From: Rostrohypoxylon terebratum
Taxonomy: Eukaryota; Ascomycota; Sordariomycetes; Xylariales; Hypoxylaceae
Length of the DNA stretch: 64,000 nt
Assembly: GCA_022497145.1 (NCBI GenBank)
Contig: MU385918.1
Coordinates: 115,534 to 179,533, forward strand
Direction of reading: 5' to 3'
Below are positions 43,401-54,896 of the stretch, in pieces. Within the stretch, counting starts at the first letter, position 1. The number at the start of each line of letters is the position of its first letter. The position numbers were made by a program, and so were the translations under genes. The notes beneath the pieces were generated by a model. It did not search any database. It saw only the letters and a program-made list of their open reading frames with translations, and had not been told where the DNA came from.

Positions 43401-45221
43401 TTAGCATGTCTTGGTTTTTTACTTTTTATAACCGTGCTCATTCGGTCTGGGGTCAGTCTCCACCACCACGCTCTAGGAACCCTTATCCACGCGCCACTCA
43501 AGTTTTTTACCTCGACCGATCAAGGTATTATCACGAATCTCTTTTCTCAGGATCTAAGTCTCTTAGATACCGAGCTCCCCAGCGCTCTCCTCAATGCTAT
43601 ATACACAGTGTTTGTCGGTATAGGCCAGGCTGCCGTCATTGCTTCATCGTCCCCGTACCTAGCGCTTAGTTATCCATTCCTGTTTGCCCTACTATATGTT
43701 GTTCAGAAATTTTACCTCCGAACATCGAGGCAGCTGAGGTTGTTAGATCTAGAGGCGAAAAGTCCACTATAGTAAGTAAAGTACTATTTTTATCTAGCGA
43801 CACATATCCTGGTAGAGGACTCAGGAGCCCGATTATCTTGATACTTGACCTTGGTTCGTCACCGGCTAATAGTTTCGCTAACAACATATAGTACTCACTT
43901 CCTGGATACATCAAAGGGTATCGTGACGCTTCGTGCCTTTGGCTTCTTGAGCGAGGATCGTGCAAAGAATGCCTTCCTTCTAGATACGTCTCAGCGACCT
44001 GCGTATCTTCTAACGATGATACAACAGTAAGTTTCCCTCTGGGTGCAATGTTTTCTTTCCAGGCGAACTAGTCTATGTAAGACTAATATCGCATCGCAGA
44101 TGGCTAAACCTTGTGCTGAACGTTGTCGTTGCTCTGATCGCTATCATGCTCACATCGCTGGCTGTTCGCCTCCGTTCCAACTCCGGGTTCACTGGGGCGT
44201 CTTTGGTAACGCTGATGTCATTTGGGGAAAATTTGTCTGGTTTAGTCATTTCCTACACGGGTCTCGAAACTTCCATCGGCGCTATCAGCCGGCTTAGAGC
44301 TTTTGACAAGACCGCAAAAACGGAGGTTAAGGATATAGAGGATATCGTACCACCAGAGGAGTGGCCACAACGGGGCGAGATTATCCTGAATGATATCTCA
44401 GCCAGTTATGAGTATGTCCCTGCGTTCCTCCCGTTCATATTGTTAGAGCTAACAATTTGAAAAGTAATGAGACTGAAAAAGAGACACCACCAACCTTGGC
44501 ATTAAAGAATATTCAACTCAGAATACGGCCTGGGGAGAAGGTTGCTATTTGCGGGCGCACTGGAAGTGGTAAATCATCTTTAATTGCTCTTTTACTCAAA
44601 CTTCTTGATCCTCTTGACGAAACATCCAATCGTGTTGAAATCGACAAGACACCGTTAAGTCGCATCGATCGTGCCACGCTTCGCCAACGCATCATCGCTA
44701 TACCCCAAGACACCGTCTTCCTCCCCGATGGCTCGACATTCCAAGAAAATCTCGATCCCTTCAAGGTCTCCACTGTTACAGATGCCCAATCCGTGCTCGA
44801 GACAGTGGGTCTTTGGGACTTCGTTCACGACAAGGGCGGCCTCGAGGCGGGAATGACGGTAAGCAACTTCAGTCAAGGTCAGCGACAGCTATTTTCGCTT
44901 GCTCGAGCTGTTCTTCGCAGACGCATCCGTGCGCGAAGCCTTGGACTGGGCGGTGGTGGATCGGAGGGCGGAATCCTGCTTCTTGACGAGGTTAGCTCTA
45001 GCGTTGACAGGGAGACGGAGAAGAAAATGCAAGAGGTGATTCGCGATGAGTTCAAAGAGTACACTGTGGTGGCGGTAAGTCATCGCTTGGATATGGTTAT
45101 GGATTACGACCGTGTTATCGTCATGGAGAAGGGCGAGATTGTGGAGGAGGGGAACCCGGCGCGGCTGGTTGAGGAGCCGGGGACGAGATTCGGTGAATTG
45201 TGGAGTGTTGGTGGGAACTAG
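40415..45221 (+). CDS. ABC transporter, subfamily C (MRP-like full transporter)
   Basis: Six exons (40415-40630, 40687-41640, 41751-43771, 43892-44026, 44100-44411, 44465-45221) join in frame to 1464 residues; the introns are 53-120 nt. Order: an N-terminal TMD0 starting CRGDFDFTIKFEQLFFSL, the linker with YTLGAYFWLNKLF, TMD1, NBD1 (Walker A GPIASGKSS, signature LSGGQRQR, Walker B LLIMDD), TMD2, and NBD2 (Walker A GRTGSGKSS, signature FSQGQRQ, Walker B ILLLDE). This is the ABCC layout; NBD1 with Asp instead of Glu after Walker B is usual for the subfamily. NBD1 Walker A has Ala where the first loop Gly is expected (GxxGxGKS). Family members export conjugates, toxins or own metabolites at the plasma or vacuolar membrane. 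Its divergent neighbour is an esterase; together they may handle one compound, which is inference. Confidence 0.93.
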
Positions 45222-48200
45222 ATTTCCCCAGACATGTTGATGTTATGAGTGGGAAGTGGGGAGTGTAATGTCTTACGGGTGGATATTCATAATAGAATGG
45301 GTAGGCAATTTATCCTATAAAAATACGATTAGCTAAATAGAACTCAGAATCTCTGGTAGAGGTATCGACTTGGATAAGCGTCGAAACTGTGTCTCAAGAC
45401 TAATTCCGGGCGTAGTCAAGCCAAGCCAAGTAGATCTGTAAGGGTAGGTTTTCTTCACATCCCCAGCTAGCTGAAGATTGCGATGAAAAAAAAAAAGGTT
45501 GAGTCGCAAGCAACTCGAGTTCCAAAAATTGCTCACATAGTACCTGGAACCAGCCGCCTACCGAAAGCTGCCCCAAGGAAGAACCTGGCCCGCGCCTAAC
45601 CCTACACCTTCCAGAACCACCAAGATATGCAGACAAGGTGTGTGGAAAGGCGAAAGAGCAAACGAAGGATGGCCATATCCGAGCCGCGCAAGCCTTCTCG
45701 TACTAGGACGTAACCAACCGTGGTCAAAACTGGGAAGATATCCAACGATGCATGAGAATTTAGACCGCGCAGAGGGGTTAGGGTCAAACCAGCTGTAAAT
45801 GCGCCGAGGGGCCCCCCCACCGACCTCGAACCAGCATACGATACAATCTGTAACCTAACCCCGGGGCAGTTTGGAGTCCCCTTACCAACCGAACCGTGCG
45901 ACGGCGCAAGTGGGTGGTCGCCCCTGGGGTCGAGACGACCCGTCGCGCATCGGTGCCACCGCCGAACAAACCACGGCGAGGAAGTGATTTTGAGCTGCTG
46001 CTTCCTCTGTGTGGGATGCCCTAGGGTCTCAGACACCTTCATGCCTAAAAACAGCGACATGAGAAGCGCCCGCGAAACCCTTCATGAGTGCCCTGAAAAA
46101 AAATCGGCACGCATGAGCAGTGGGATGCAAAGATTGGCCCCATAGCTGAGTGAGGGCCACTCCCCTCAGCCTTTGGGATGGAAACGTCCTAAACGACAGG
46201 CACAAGATCTCATTCGATCAAGGCCCACCGGTACGAAGACAACCTGCAGTGAAGCGGTGGTCCCGGGTCCTATGTGAAAATGGGTATGGGTATGAAGAAA
46301 AAAAAAGAGGGAAAGGGAAGAAAACAACGTGAATCTTGTTCCCGAATAAATAAACCATGGTGGGGTGCGGGATCAGCCGGTGGGGCGCGGGGTTGCAGCT
46401 AGTCCTGATCTAGGGGTTTTTCAACGGCTGGGAGCTCTCCGATTGGCTGTTTTCAGGCTGTTGCACTAATGGGATCTTCGAATCAGCCCTACGTCCCCTG
46501 GAGCTGTTGAACATAACGTGTCCACATAACTAGTAACTACACGTACCTGCCTAGATTCAGGTACCGATTCGTAGCTTCCTCATTAACCACATGCGCATGA
46601 TTTGTTTCTACATACCTGTAAACTACTACTAGGTATGTAGTACCTAGTACCTATGTAGATACCCTTCGATCCACGTACATTTGCCAGGTATGTACGTACC
46701 TGTCTGTGTACTAGGCACGGCACAACCCGGTTGAACAAATGCAACATTGAACCCATTTACTTTCAACCACGTGCCTACCCGTAACCTAGTCCATGTATTA
46801 TATGTATCAAGTCATCTTTCGAGATTATGTCAACCAGACTCTATCTGCATGTCATTGATACAACCGTATGCGGCTATTCGACCAACTGGTAGGTTTCCTC
46901 ATCGAGGGAGGATATAGCTTCACATGAGCTGAGACAGATGGATGCTACTACTGTGTACATCTTCTATATCAACCCTAGAGGTATCACTAGGTATATACCT
47001 ATGTACTTGGTAAGCCAGTCCTGGTGGAAGCCCTCAACTACTCATTCAACGACAGCCCCACATGTACTTAGCCACTTGCAGCACTGCTGCCCTATGACAG
47101 CGCAACAGCCGAGATATCATGTCCCTGCTATCTGCTATACGTACTGGGTACATGACACTTAGGTAAGTACCAGTCTAGATGTTTACCTAGTACTACTCCG
47201 AATGGCAAGCAGATAACAGGGATAGTTAGTCCTAATATTACTATTAAACAAGATCCTGTACATGATATAGGTATTTTTCTTCGAGATTGAAAAATGAGCA
47301 TCTGTCCACATCATAAGACATTATGTTCCTTTATCCAAGTGTTATGTTCAATCTTCAATGCTTCAATGGAAGGATATATGGCAGTTGCGTTGTGGAACAA
47401 CTTTAAAATGGTTTGTGTACAATACAATTATGGATACCATCATAACTTTACATCGCAACTACTCTAGGACGAAGATTAGGATAAGAATACCTCCTCCTTG
47501 ATCAATGTTCCTGCCTAATTGGCCAACTAAGTTCATCAACAATTACCTTGATATTTTCGGTCTTCATCGTCCTTTCTTCCCGTAACCTTTTCCAAAGTAC
47601 CTACATAAACTTCAACGTCTCCGCGGCCGTTTTCTCCATTTTTTTTTTAGTTTTGTGAGCAGCTGTTGCCTGCTTGAAGCTTGTGTTACCCTATCTCCCT
47701 AACACTGTATTTCCTCACAAACATGAGCAGGAACTAAATCATCCCATCTTTTTGGGCATCATTTAGTATACATAATAGATAAAAACGTTCTTGCCCTTCA
47801 GAAGATGGATTAATTAAGATTGCCATTTCGCTGATGAACACTGTTATTCAAGCGATCCAAGCTTCATCACTTCAACAATATTTAAGAAAATGAGCCTAAC
47901 GTTTCTAACAAATGACCATAACAAGAGTCCTGGATTGCTAACCGAGTCTACTTATATGTAAATACTTGGGTATGATATTTATTCCACTCGTCGCTTCTAT
48001 CACGCCAACTCGAGAACCTAATCTTCCTATACCTTCATAGTAGGTAATCCAGTAGGTAAATAACTTCTAAGAACGTTCAGCTTCTACCCGAAACATCCTC
48101 CCCACTTGCATATTGTCGGCGGTGAACCCTTCCTTTCTCTAATCACCGTCTTGTGTATATTTCCTCATTAAGTCGCTCGCTCTTTCCCTCTATCATCTAC

Positions 48201-48599
48201 CCTATTTTTTTTCTCTTGTATCGTACTTTCCATTTCTATACATATACAGTGGGTATTGTTCATTAATTTTTAGTCGCACCTGCCGAGTCAATACAAATTC
48301 TAATTTGGACTGTGGGCAGGACCGACTTCGATTTCGATCAGTCTGAGAAAAGATTATTAAGTCCCTACCATATTCTACATTCCCTCAACTTCAACCTTTT
48401 CATCATCCGTCACTAAAAGATTGATCGATCAATTAATCATCCATCTCTACCTGCGATTTAATATTGCAGGTTATCCTACTCTGCAACCATCTAATTCCGT
48501 TATTGTAGTTAATCATAGATCATTAACTACACCATACCATTCCTCCCTTCCCTCTACACCTACCTATTATCTACCAACAACTACCCGCCATCCGTCAAC
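45222..48599. other. 3.4 kb without protein gene
   Basis: Three parts are visible. 45222-46460 includes a GC-rich block described separately. 46540-47220 is rich in TACCTAG/GTACCTA motifs. 47220-48599 is AT-rich and ends in the pyrimidine-rich leader of the CCCH gene (TTTCCCTCTATC... at about 48183, then CTACACCTACC near 48554). Short ORFs are present on both strands, none with a recognisable domain. Confidence 0.5.
45540..46330. ncRNA. possible structured non-coding RNA locus (unidentified)
   Basis: A GC-rich island of about 0.8 kb in AT-rich surroundings, with no credible protein frame. It has a CCTAACCCTA decamer on the + strand (about 45597-45606) and CCCTAACCCC on the - strand (about 45774-45786), both complementary to the TTAGGG telomere repeat; a stable hairpin GCTGAG...CTCAGC at 46145-46170; and, on the - strand, AATTTTTGG (an Sm-site match, about 45525-45535) followed by an 11-T run (about 45486-45497). 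These would suit a telomerase RNA or a Pol III product, but strand and ends are not fixed and no full RNA family motif set was recognised. Low confidence. Confidence 0.25.
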
Positions 48600-49464
48600 A
48601 TGTCCTCTGACATGGTTACCAAAGCTATGGCCCAGGTCAATAACGTAAGTTGAGCCAACAAATCTTCGCAACCATTTATCCAATGAATATTAATACTAAT
48701 TGCCTCTCTTTCTCGCAGGGCCTTGGAGTTCTGCTCGGCACTGGTAGAATTTCTGCCACTACTCATGAAGAGATCATGTCCCTTCTCAACGCTGACCCGG
48801 GCTATAACACGGGTGCTTTCGTGGGCCCTATGCAGCCTACTTTTACCGGATCGTCTAATATGGTCCCCGCACAAGCGAAGCGGCCCGAAGGAAGAGAGGT
48901 CATTCCCGCATTCCCTCGTCCTAGAAAGGAGACACCGGTCTCCATTCAGTCTCACGACCTCTTGGGTCTTGGAACAGACGCCGAGTAAGTTTCCTACCAA
49001 CATAAATATCTGATGTGTACTCATTAACCTTAAATAGCAGTGAGGCAGCGCGGCCTCCTCAGTCTAACCGAGGACAGATTAGTCCTGTTATCCCTCCTAA
49101 GGAGGGTCACAAACTAATCTGTCCCTGGTGGTCTACTGAGGGTTACACGTGCCGCGAGCACGACCTCAACGAGTGCCCTTTTTGGCACGACAATATTGCC
49201 GGGGGTATTAAGCACCCTCTCATCTGCCACTTCTGGTCAGATGGTCGCTGCACCAAGAGTGACCAGGAGTGCCGTTTTGCCCACTATAAGGCACCCCATG
49301 GTGTTGTGGCACCCCAGCCGTCGAAGAAAAAGTCCAAGAAGCAGCGATCTGCGGCAGGGGACGATACAAGCCACGCCGGCAATACCACCAGTCGCCATAA
49401 TAACGGCCCCGATGACGACTACTGGCGTCGCCGACTCCGTGCTCCGCAGGAGCCGGAGTGGTAG
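48600..49464 (+). CDS. small protein with two CCCH zinc fingers
   Basis: Three exons (48600-48644, 48719-48984, 49038-49464) give 245 residues. The N-terminal third (MSSDMVTKAMAQVNN, GLGVLLGTGRISATTHEEIM) looks helical, and the middle is Pro-rich and probably disordered. Two adjacent fingers follow: C-x9-C-x7-C-x3-H in CPWWSTEGYTC...CPFWH and C-x7-C-x6-C-x3-H in CHFWSDGRC...CRFAH. The tail is basic (KKKSKKQR), a likely nuclear signal, then Arg/Trp-rich. Tandem CCCH fingers usually bind RNA, so a role in mRNA processing or decay is likely; the target is unknown. The second intron ends in a tandem acceptor TAGCAG (49037 or 49040), so two isoforms differing by one Ser are possible. The long CT-rich leader suggests active transcription. 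Confidence 0.8.
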
Positions 49465-50105
49465 AGAATACCACCTTTGGAACTACCCCCGGAGCAGAAA
49501 AGGAAAATGAAGGGAAGACACCGACAGGCCTAAGGGGAGTTGAACCTAAACTTTCTTTAATTCCTGATCCAAAACCAGCAGCCGCCCTTATAATGGTTGG
49601 CTAGAAGATATTGTCGCAAAGGAATGGGCACATTATACCTAATGATTGATTAATTCGAGTTGTTTTTTTATATTATTCAGCTTAATGGTTTTTCTTGTGA
49701 TGGTCCTCCGCATTCCAAAGTACCCGATCGTATCTCCGCCCAGGCTCCATGGCTCATTTATTATTTAAGAGTCTTTTCACACACCCATAACCTATCAACC
49801 AACATGGTATTATTCTTTCCATACTGCGGCAAATATTCCTAAACATCCCCCCTTATGAACCTCAGCCCAACTACTGGCCAGGAAGAGGATACTGGGGATG
49901 AGATAGCGCACATTAGCCAGCGCTTACTTAACTCAAGGAGCTCGCAATTTCAGCCTCTTGTCGTTGTATTCAACCGGAAAAAAAGGAATCAACTGCTAAG
50001 ACGTTAAGGCATTAGCCGTCAAATTTTAATGAAAATTCGCTGAAGCAAAAACGGAGCGATCCTGAGTGCGTCAATTCTGTATTAAATACTTTACTATCCA
50101 CATCT
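49465..50105. other. convergent intergenic spacer
   Basis: 0.64 kb between the CCCH gene and the P450 gene, both ending toward it. AT-rich; no gene is seen. Confidence 0.6.
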
Positions 50106-51900
50106 CTACCGAATCTTCTTAAATAACACCATCTTCGTGGGATCCGCCAAGACATTGACTTCGAACATGAAGTTCTTAGGTCTTCCAACGATACCATCCT
50201 CGAATTTAATATCGTAATGGGTGAGGATGTAGGCGAGAATGATCTTGATCTGGTTGCTGGCGAAAAATCTACCCGGACATGCGTCTTTTCCGAAGCCGAA
50301 TTGCATACTGTCGTACGTCGGACTCGCAAATTGAAATTTGTTAATATCATCGGGTGTCCTGTTGCGGAGCTTGTAAAATCGGAAGCCGTCGAACGCGTGA
50401 GGGTCGCCCCATTCCGGTGGCGTCTCGTCCAAAATGTTAGTATTACACTGCAAAACAGTGCCCGCGGGGACATGGAAGCCGTTAGATAGGGTTATTGGGA
50501 TCATAACTTTGCGCTGATATGTAGCTGTTTAATCCGTTAGCAATCAGATAACCACTAGGTAGATATCAAAAAGTTTCGCGTCACTTACCGACCGAGGGCG
50601 GACTATGCCTCTGAGATTCCTTCATAAAACTGTCCAGCATTTTCATCTGCGTAAGATGTTGTTTTTGGAGGACGCCTTTGCTGTCCTTAGTTACCTCTAA
50701 CACTTCATTTCTAAGGGGATCTACATATTCCGGTCTAGCTGCGAGGTCGTATAAAGCATGGATGATGGCAAGACGCGTGGTGTGTATGGCGGCGGTCGCG
50801 GTGAGCATCTGCAGGTTAGCCAACTCCTTATTGTCAAAAGAATTATCTCCGGTTTTCCGAGCGCGATCTTGCATCCACTGTATCATGTCATTGCGGGGCG
50901 ACGAATCCGGATCTGCAGATTCTGCGAGTCTCCTGTTCAGCTCAGGTAAAAGCAATTCGAGAGCTCGCTGGTGGTCACCACGGATTCGCGTCATCTCGGG
51001 CACGAAATATTGGGCGATGGGCCGTAGATACGGGTGCCATAGCTTCAGCTTCTCTCCTCCAATCATGACGTCGGTCGCGAATTTGGTGCTGCATTCCAGC
51101 CACTCCTCGTTTCGGCACATGGGATAACCAACGAAAATCCGAGCCGAAGCCTGTGCTACCACACGAAGGAGTTTTTCATGGAGATCTATTGGCGTCCAAT
51201 CTTTAAAAATTCGTTAGCAACTTTTATTTCTAAGACATTTGGATGAAGATCGTGCGGTGTCTTACCGTCGCATGGTGGGAATTGTGTCTCGAAACAGAAA
51301 GCCACTTCTTGCTCCACATCTCCCACGAAATTGCCCAAATTCCTATTGAGATCAATTTTGACGGCGCCCAGCATAATATCACTTTCGTGGTCTATGGTGG
51401 TGTAATCTCCGAGAAGACGCTGGAGGCGACACCGTTAATTCTGAAGTCCGAAATTGAGGCCAAATTGAGGCCAAATCAGAGACTCACATCGGCCAAAGCC
51501 TTCATCCCACTCGCCTCATGACGGCTGTAGTCTTTCAAGTCTTTCGCATATTTCCTCGGAAGAAAAATCCTGGGACCATCGGGAGTGATGACCTGGAAGA
51601 TCGCATCTTTAAACTAGACCAAATTAGCATTCTAGCCAGGGCTCATTTCGTCGGCGCGCATGCGTCAAGCCCAACTCCTCGGGTCGGACACTCAACTTTT
51701 TCATATCCCTCGCGTAACAGCGCATCTGCTTCCTGCACGTATCGGGACTTGAGTGCGTTGACATCTCCTGTCTCGGCACCCACTACTGGAACATTGAATG
51801 ACTTCGGTTTTTGAAGCCATTTAGAGATAAAAGCGACAAGGAAGATTGTGGCCGCCGTGAGCGTAGACGCCCATATTGTCGGTATGTGAAGAGACGTCAT
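50106..51900 (-). CDS. cytochrome P450 monooxygenase (ent-kaurene oxidase-like group)
   Basis: Five exons on the - strand (51900-51697, 51613-51488, 51419-51266, 51200-50589, 50524-50106) join in frame to 504 residues; the introns are 64-83 nt. An N-terminal membrane anchor (STLTAATIFLVAFISKWL) is followed by VPVVGAETGDV, FQVITPDGPRIFLPRKY and LLGDYTTIDHESDIMLGAVK. I-helix AAIHTT, K-helix ESQR (ExxR) and heme loop FGFGKDACPGRFF with Cys448 as iron ligand are all intact. The fungal ent-kaurene-oxidase-like P450s it resembles oxidise terpenoids and indole alkaloids at the ER membrane, using a P450 reductase encoded elsewhere. It shares a 1.24 kb divergent promoter region with the glycosyltransferase, and the terpene synthase is 3 kb further on, so it is the likely oxidising enzyme of a terpene pathway. 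Confidence 0.92.
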
Positions 51901-53142
51901 CCCTAGTCGGTCGAGGGGACTTGGAACTACTAGACGATGAGAAGTCTGAATTCGCAATTCGGTCGCGCAACCCTTCTCAAGACCTCCATTTGCAGGTTTT
52001 CACCATACAAGGGTCACCCAATAAGCCAGCATGTCGATCCCACGTACAAATAAGCAGGACAAGGATACACGCATCGGGCCAGACCCCGCGTCGGAAAGCC
52101 TCGCCGTGATATCACCTAAGCAGATGATATTCAGGGTCCCTGTCCGCGAAGGATCGTCAATACCACCCAGTCGCTGCACTAGCGTCTTCTGCCCTATTAA
52201 ACTAGGACAACCAGGGTCCCGAACGAGCACTTAGCGATTCTGCAACGTCACATACCTTAGGGGGAATCCTCCACTAATATTCACCGCGACCGCCGCTGAC
52301 CAGCTCCGCCTGCAGCACCTCAGCCTGCCACGTACGAGGACAGACGGTCCCCCACTACCACTACGACACCATCCCTCCAGCCCTCCGAGGAGAGCTGACT
52401 GGCTCTTATCTCGTGCGAACCCATAAGCCTGGGTCGGAAATTAGGCAGGTAGGTAGGTATCCGGTCGCAGAATCGGCCGCATTGAATATGCCAATCAGGA
52501 TAATATAGAAGGAAGATATTAACGAGAGGTTGCCGTCGCTTCACCTGCCTTGCCGGATCTTGTAGCCTACCTTGTTTCCCGGCAAGCGCTTACCAAGCAC
52601 CAAGCACTACCGACGTACTCTTCAACGGGTTACATCTGACCATTCCCTCGACCAACATTCCCAGGCACGTACCGTATAGGTAGGTTCCTGGTTTGACGAC
52701 CAGCCAAGTCCTGTATGCAACTTCACTCAACGCAACGCAACATAACATAGGTAACACAATCCCGATCCCTCGCTCGTTGACATGGCTCCCTAGGCGGGGC
52801 TCGGCCGGTGGGAATGGGCTCGCCGCTAGTGACTAGATCGCTCGCTTCCGCCCTAACAGCAGCGAGGTCACCGCGGCTGGGGCTGGCTGGCAAGCTCGAA
52901 GTGACGACTGAAGACGGACTTGATCTTCAGGCCCGCGCTTCCTAGTCGCTCTGCCATGTCGGTAAGTCCAGAGCCGTCCTCTTAGTGGCCGTTTTACGCC
53001 ACCGTTACTTAAAGCCGATGCCTTCTCCGACCGCAAGTTTGGCGGTCTCGCACGGTCTGGGTCAGGTCTCGCATGACAGTGCTCTGTGGTGCCCATATTA
53101 CCTACTCCAGAATTGACTCTTGTGAACGCCTGCGAATGAGCT
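51901..53142. other. shared divergent promoter region (P450 / glycosyltransferase)
   Basis: 1.24 kb between two genes transcribed away from each other. It holds AGGTAGGTAGGT (about 52446-52458), short CAACGCAACG repeats near 52728-52742 and GC-rich stretches, but no credible gene. Cluster regulator sites may lie here; none was recognised with confidence. Confidence 0.5.
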
Positions 53143-54408
53143 ATGGCACCATCGGCGGTTGAAAATGCCCCATCACTGGATAAGGCGGCTAAGGACGCAA
53201 ACGGCGTTGTTGTGCCCCCAGGGCTGAAGCTCATTCCGGCTGAGAAACTCGATAATCGCACTGATGAGGAGATCGCGGCATGGCTTCAGACGCGCCATCC
53301 CATCACGTCAGACAAAAATGTGTGGTCGTACTGGCACTCAGGATACTCGAACATGCCACCCTGGGTGCAACGGAACATCATCAATTGGGTTCGCAGACTC
53401 GGTCCTGATTGGACTGTCCACTTTCTCGACAATGTGGATGGCTCCGCGATCAACGTCAGTCATTATGTAGATAGTTCGTTCTTCCCCGACTGTTTCAACA
53501 ACAACACCATGGACGGCCCCACAGTCGGTCAGCACTCTGGGGATCTCGTCCGTCTCCCGCTACTCTGGCTTTACGGGGGTGTCTGGCTCGACGCCGGCTC
53601 GTTCCTATTCCGCCACGTCGAAGACATTTGCTGGAACAAGATCGAGGGCCCCGAATCTCCGTACGAGATGGCGGGGTTCGTGATCGAGATGCGTCCCGGG
53701 GTCGAGGTCATGCTAAACGGCTTCATCGCCGCCAAGCGCGGGAACCCGTTCATCAAGCGCTGGATGGAGACCTTCAAGGCGCTCTGGGTAGGCGCGACCA
53801 ATGCCCACGGATTCCATAAACATCCTTTGCTCAGACACCTGCCGATGATGTGTCCGCCTACGGATAAGCTGAACTTACCACCGCAAGGTCTGAATGTCAT
53901 GATGGAGCAATTCACGGACTACATGTCTCAGATTATGAGCTTTGAGCGGCTACGCAAGCTCGTCGACCCGTCAGATGGATTCAATGGGCCGGAGTACTAC
54001 TCGAAGAAGATGTTCCTGTGCTCCGCGCTCCAGGAGACTTTCTACTTCCAGCGAGTGACAGAGTGGTCAGGCACCAGGCAATTCAATCTATTATCAACGA
54101 AACGCGAGGGCGAGGGCGTCGTCAAAGACGCGAACTGGCACGCCGCGGAGGATTTCGTCCACGACGCTCTTGCCAATACCGCGACAATGAAGCTATCGCA
54201 TGGGCCCCCTGGCGCCCTGGACTCGTTCCTTGCGGACTTGTGGGACTCTGAGGAGCACCATGGGAAAGATAATGAGGAGGGCACTTTCGCGGCGTACTTG
54301 AGGTATGGGAGTGTACATTTTGATCAGACGCGGGAGATGGTCCCTATCAAGATGGGCTGGCCTGAGGAAGAGGTGTTGGAGGCTGGGGTTCTTGAGCCGA
54401 AGAAGTAG
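53143..54408 (+). CDS. capsular-polysaccharide-synthesis-type glycosyltransferase
   Basis: An intronless ORF of 421 residues from ATG 53143. The central part is the Caps_synth / GT32-like fold: NVWSYWHSGYSNMPPWVQ, a DWTVHFLDN strand, then HSGDLVRLPLLWLYGGVWLD, where Asp150 belongs to the DxD-like metal and sugar-nucleotide site (WLDAG). No signal peptide or membrane helix is visible, so it is probably cytosolic. Fungal members are common in and near secondary-metabolite loci and wall-glycan loci, but few have a known acceptor. Here it sits between a P450 and a terpene synthase, pointing away from the P450 and toward the synthase, so sugar transfer to an oxidised terpenoid is the simplest hypothesis. 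It is GC-rich and has no introns, whereas both neighbours have five or six exons. A role unrelated to the terpene is possible. Confidence 0.82.
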   Translation: MAPSAVENAPSLDKAAKDANGVVVPPGLKLIPAEKLDNRTDEEIAAWLQTRHPITSDKNVWSYWHSGYSNMPPWVQRNIINWVRRLGPDWTVHFLDNVDGSAINVSHYVDSSFFPDCFNNNTMDGPTVGQHSGDLVRLPLLWLYGGVWLDAGSFLFRHVEDICWNKIEGPESPYEMAGFVIEMRPGVEVMLNGFIAAKRGNPFIKRWMETFKALWVGATNAHGFHKHPLLRHLPMMCPPTDKLNLPPQGLNVMMEQFTDYMSQIMSFERLRKLVDPSDGFNGPEYYSKKMFLCSALQETFYFQRVTEWSGTRQFNLLSTKREGEGVVKDANWHAAEDFVHDALANTATMKLSHGPPGALDSFLADLWDSEEHHGKDNEEGTFAAYLRYGSVHFDQTREMVPIKMGWPEEEVLEAGVLEPKK

Positions 54409-54896
54409 GCTGCGAAATTCCCCTGTTTTCATCACAGCCGGGAAAAGTGTAGAAATAGAAGATAATGAACATAATAAAATCGAATGTTGTAAGAAATTTT
54501 TTTTTCGTATGCGCTGGCAGTCGGAGGTGGAGACTGGTCTGTAAGGAGACTACGATGGCATCAGACAGTTCCAGTAAGATCTACACTACCTGCCTAAGCA
54601 GGTAGCTCCGGGCCGTATTGGCTAGAGTGAAGTTCGTGTATGCATATCGCGTCGCTCGCAGGCGTCGTTTGAAGCGTCTCATCCGTGACAATTGCCAAGA
54701 AACTTCCGAAGGATCTAGGTCAACCAATTGACTGTAGAACATGAGAAAGAAATGCACGCTGCTATAAGAGATTGGATACATGGGAATCATGGGTACCTAG
54801 TAGTTACATGCTAAATCGCTCCTGTGATGCTAATGTTGATTCGAAAATGACCTCTAAGTTATTGCCTGGTATGATGGCTGATAGACGCCATCATAT
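54409..54896. other. convergent intergenic spacer
   Basis: About 0.5 kb between the 3' ends of the glycosyltransferase and the terpene synthase. A T-run is present near 54497-54505; nothing else is seen. Confidence 0.6.

Noticed and set aside
45695..45720. TAGTACGAGA resembling the sarcin-ricin loop of large-subunit rRNA (- strand)
   Set aside because: Only about ten bases match and the flanks do not resemble rRNA.
45602..46060. - strand ORF of 152 residues in the GC-rich island
   Set aside because: No recognisable domain, odd composition and no splice context; the block looks more like RNA than protein.
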